From Lachnospiraceae bacterium (GTDB lineage: Bacteria; Bacillota; Clostridia; Lachnospirales; Lachnospiraceae), in assembly GCA_900754855.1 (NCBI GenBank), contig CAAEEI010000152.1, forward strand, positions 1 to 22,988: DNA of 22,988 nucleotides, read 5' to 3'. Of this stretch, positions 22,275 to 22,988 are shown one piece after another. Numbering within the stretch: position 1 is the stretch's first letter; each line of letters opens with the position of its first letter. The translations under genes and the position numbers were made by a program. The notes below the pieces were generated by a model. It saw only the letters and a program-made list of their open reading frames with translations, did no database searches and was not told the origin of the DNA.

Positions 22275-22988
22275 TTAGCGTCCGTAAAATTCCTGGATTT
22301 TACGACAGACAACCAGAACTTTTTCTTTTTCCAGTCCATAGTACAAAGGAAGACGAACCAGACGTTCACTTTCTTTGGTGGTAAAACGGTCTTCTCCATG
22401 GAAACGGCCGTATTTCTTTCCTGCGGGTGCACTGTGAAGAGGAATGTAATGGAAAACAGAGGAAATCTCGTTTTCCTTTAAAAAACGAATCAGGGCAGAT
22501 CGCTCTTCCAGATCTCTGGTTTTAATATAAAACATATGGGCATTATGCACACAATGGGAAGGAATAAACGGAAGTTCCAGGTATCCGGCCTCCTGCAGGG
22601 AGGATAACCGTGCATAATAAAGGTTCCAGGTATCCATGCGGTCCTGATAGATTTCTTCGGCAATCTCCAGCTGCGCCCAGAGATAGGCGGCGTTCATATC
22701 GCTGGGAAGGTAGGAAGATCCGGCTTCCACCCAGGTGTATTTATCAATCTGTCCGCGGAAAAACTTACTGCGGTTTGTTCCTTTTTCCCGGATGATTTCC
22801 GCATCTTCGACATGGGCAGGGTCTTTGATTAAAAGGCAGCCCCCTTCTCCCATACTGTAATTTTTCGTCTCATGAAAACTGAAACAGCCATAATCGCCAA
22901 TGCTGCCCAGCGCCTGTCCCTTGTAGCTGGCCATAACCCCTTGTGCGGCGTCCTCGATGACCAGGAGATGATGTCTTGCGGCAATATC
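22275..22988 (-). CDS. DegT/WecE-family sugar aminotransferase, 5' part outside window
   Basis: PLP enzyme that converts a nucleotide 4-keto-6-deoxysugar to the amino sugar. Only the last 237 codons lie in the window; the frame runs off the right edge, so the start is not seen (an internal ATG at 22934 is not the start). The fragment has VIEDAAQG (10-17), YKGQALGSIGDYGCFSFHET and the PLP-binding Lys in HETKN (Lys42), then MGEGG. The wording is very close to RffA/WecE, dTDP-4-amino-4,6-dideoxygalactose transaminase, rather than to ArnB or DesV types. It is upstream of the glycosyltransferase in the same operon, 24 bases apart. Substrate is inferred from family. Confidence 0.88.
   Translation of the reverse strand, partial: DIAARHHLLVIEDAAQGVMASYKGQALGSIGDYGCFSFHETKNYSMGEGGCLLIKDPAHVEDAEIIREKGTNRSKFFRGQIDKYTWVEAGSSYLPSDMNAAYLWAQLEIAEEIYQDRMDTWNLYYARLSSLQEAGYLELPFIPSHCVHNAHMFYIKTRDLEERSALIRFLKENEISSVFHYIPLHSAPAGKKYGRFHGEDRFTTKESERLVRLPLYYGLEKEKVLVVCRKIQEFYGR

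Noticed and set aside
1..22988. CRISPR array, tRNA/rRNA gene, insertion sequence or prophage
   Set aside because: I saw no spaced repeats, tRNA-like cloverleaf, transposase or phage protein on either strand.

Overview
The window looks like chromosomal DNA from an anaerobic, Gram-positive, spore-former-related Firmicute, most plausibly a gut Lachnospiraceae or neighbouring Clostridia. The reasons are: strong AGGAGG ribosome binding sites, moderate GC, several TTG/GTG starts, a BceAB-like ABC exporter, a Spo0A C-terminal-domain protein, a CpsA/B/C/D-type capsule regulatory set, and a secreted protein with the lysine-rich Ig-like repeats common in Lachnospiraceae. This is inference from protein character, not from a marker gene.

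Layout. 44-3264 (+) is a tight run of maf (nucleotide pyrophosphatase) and a zinc/manganese-type ABC importer: lipoprotein, ATPase, permease. 3296-6161 (-) encodes a BceAB/FtsX-type ABC transporter. A LytTR response regulator and a GHKL histidine kinase (6526-8539, +) diverge from it. The shared 364-base intergenic region carries two 24-bp direct repeats exactly 50 bp apart that contain a perfect LytTR half-site core. 8746-10128 (+) is a citrate synthase. It runs head-on into a small minus-strand pair (10135-10744): an 85-aa XRE-like HTH protein and a 119-aa protein that is only the DNA-binding domain of Spo0A. The promoter of this pair carries two copies of TGTCGAG, one base from the 0A box. 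Next come a small PsiE-like membrane protein (-) and an AEC-family carrier (+).

12606-22988 is an exopolysaccharide/capsule locus. The plus-strand part begins with a PHP-type phosphotyrosine phosphatase (CpsB), an unlisted 39-aa membrane miniprotein, an LCP ligase, a Wzz/CpsC chain-length protein and a CpsD tyrosine kinase. A very lysine-rich secreted Ig-like protein follows. A strong separate promoter then drives a CapK/PaaK-like adenylate-forming enzyme and a Wzx-type flippase. A large two-hairpin bidirectional terminator separates these from a convergent minus-strand operon: a WecE/DegT-type aminotransferase (cut by the window edge), a GtrB/ArnC-like glycosyltransferase and an ATP-grasp ligase. 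No Wzy polymerase or initiating sugar-phosphate transferase is in the window, so the locus continues outside it.

How they fit. The CpsB/C/D phosphorelay and LCP protein would control and anchor a polymer that is flipped by the Wzx protein. The aminotransferase, CapK-like enzyme and ATP-grasp enzyme together suggest an amino-sugar-containing polymer that may carry an acyl or aminoacyl decoration. The observations most worth a second look are the receiver-less Spo0A/XRE pair with its own 0A-like boxes, the repeats between the LytTR system and the ABC exporter, the 39-aa miniprotein and the polycationic secreted protein.
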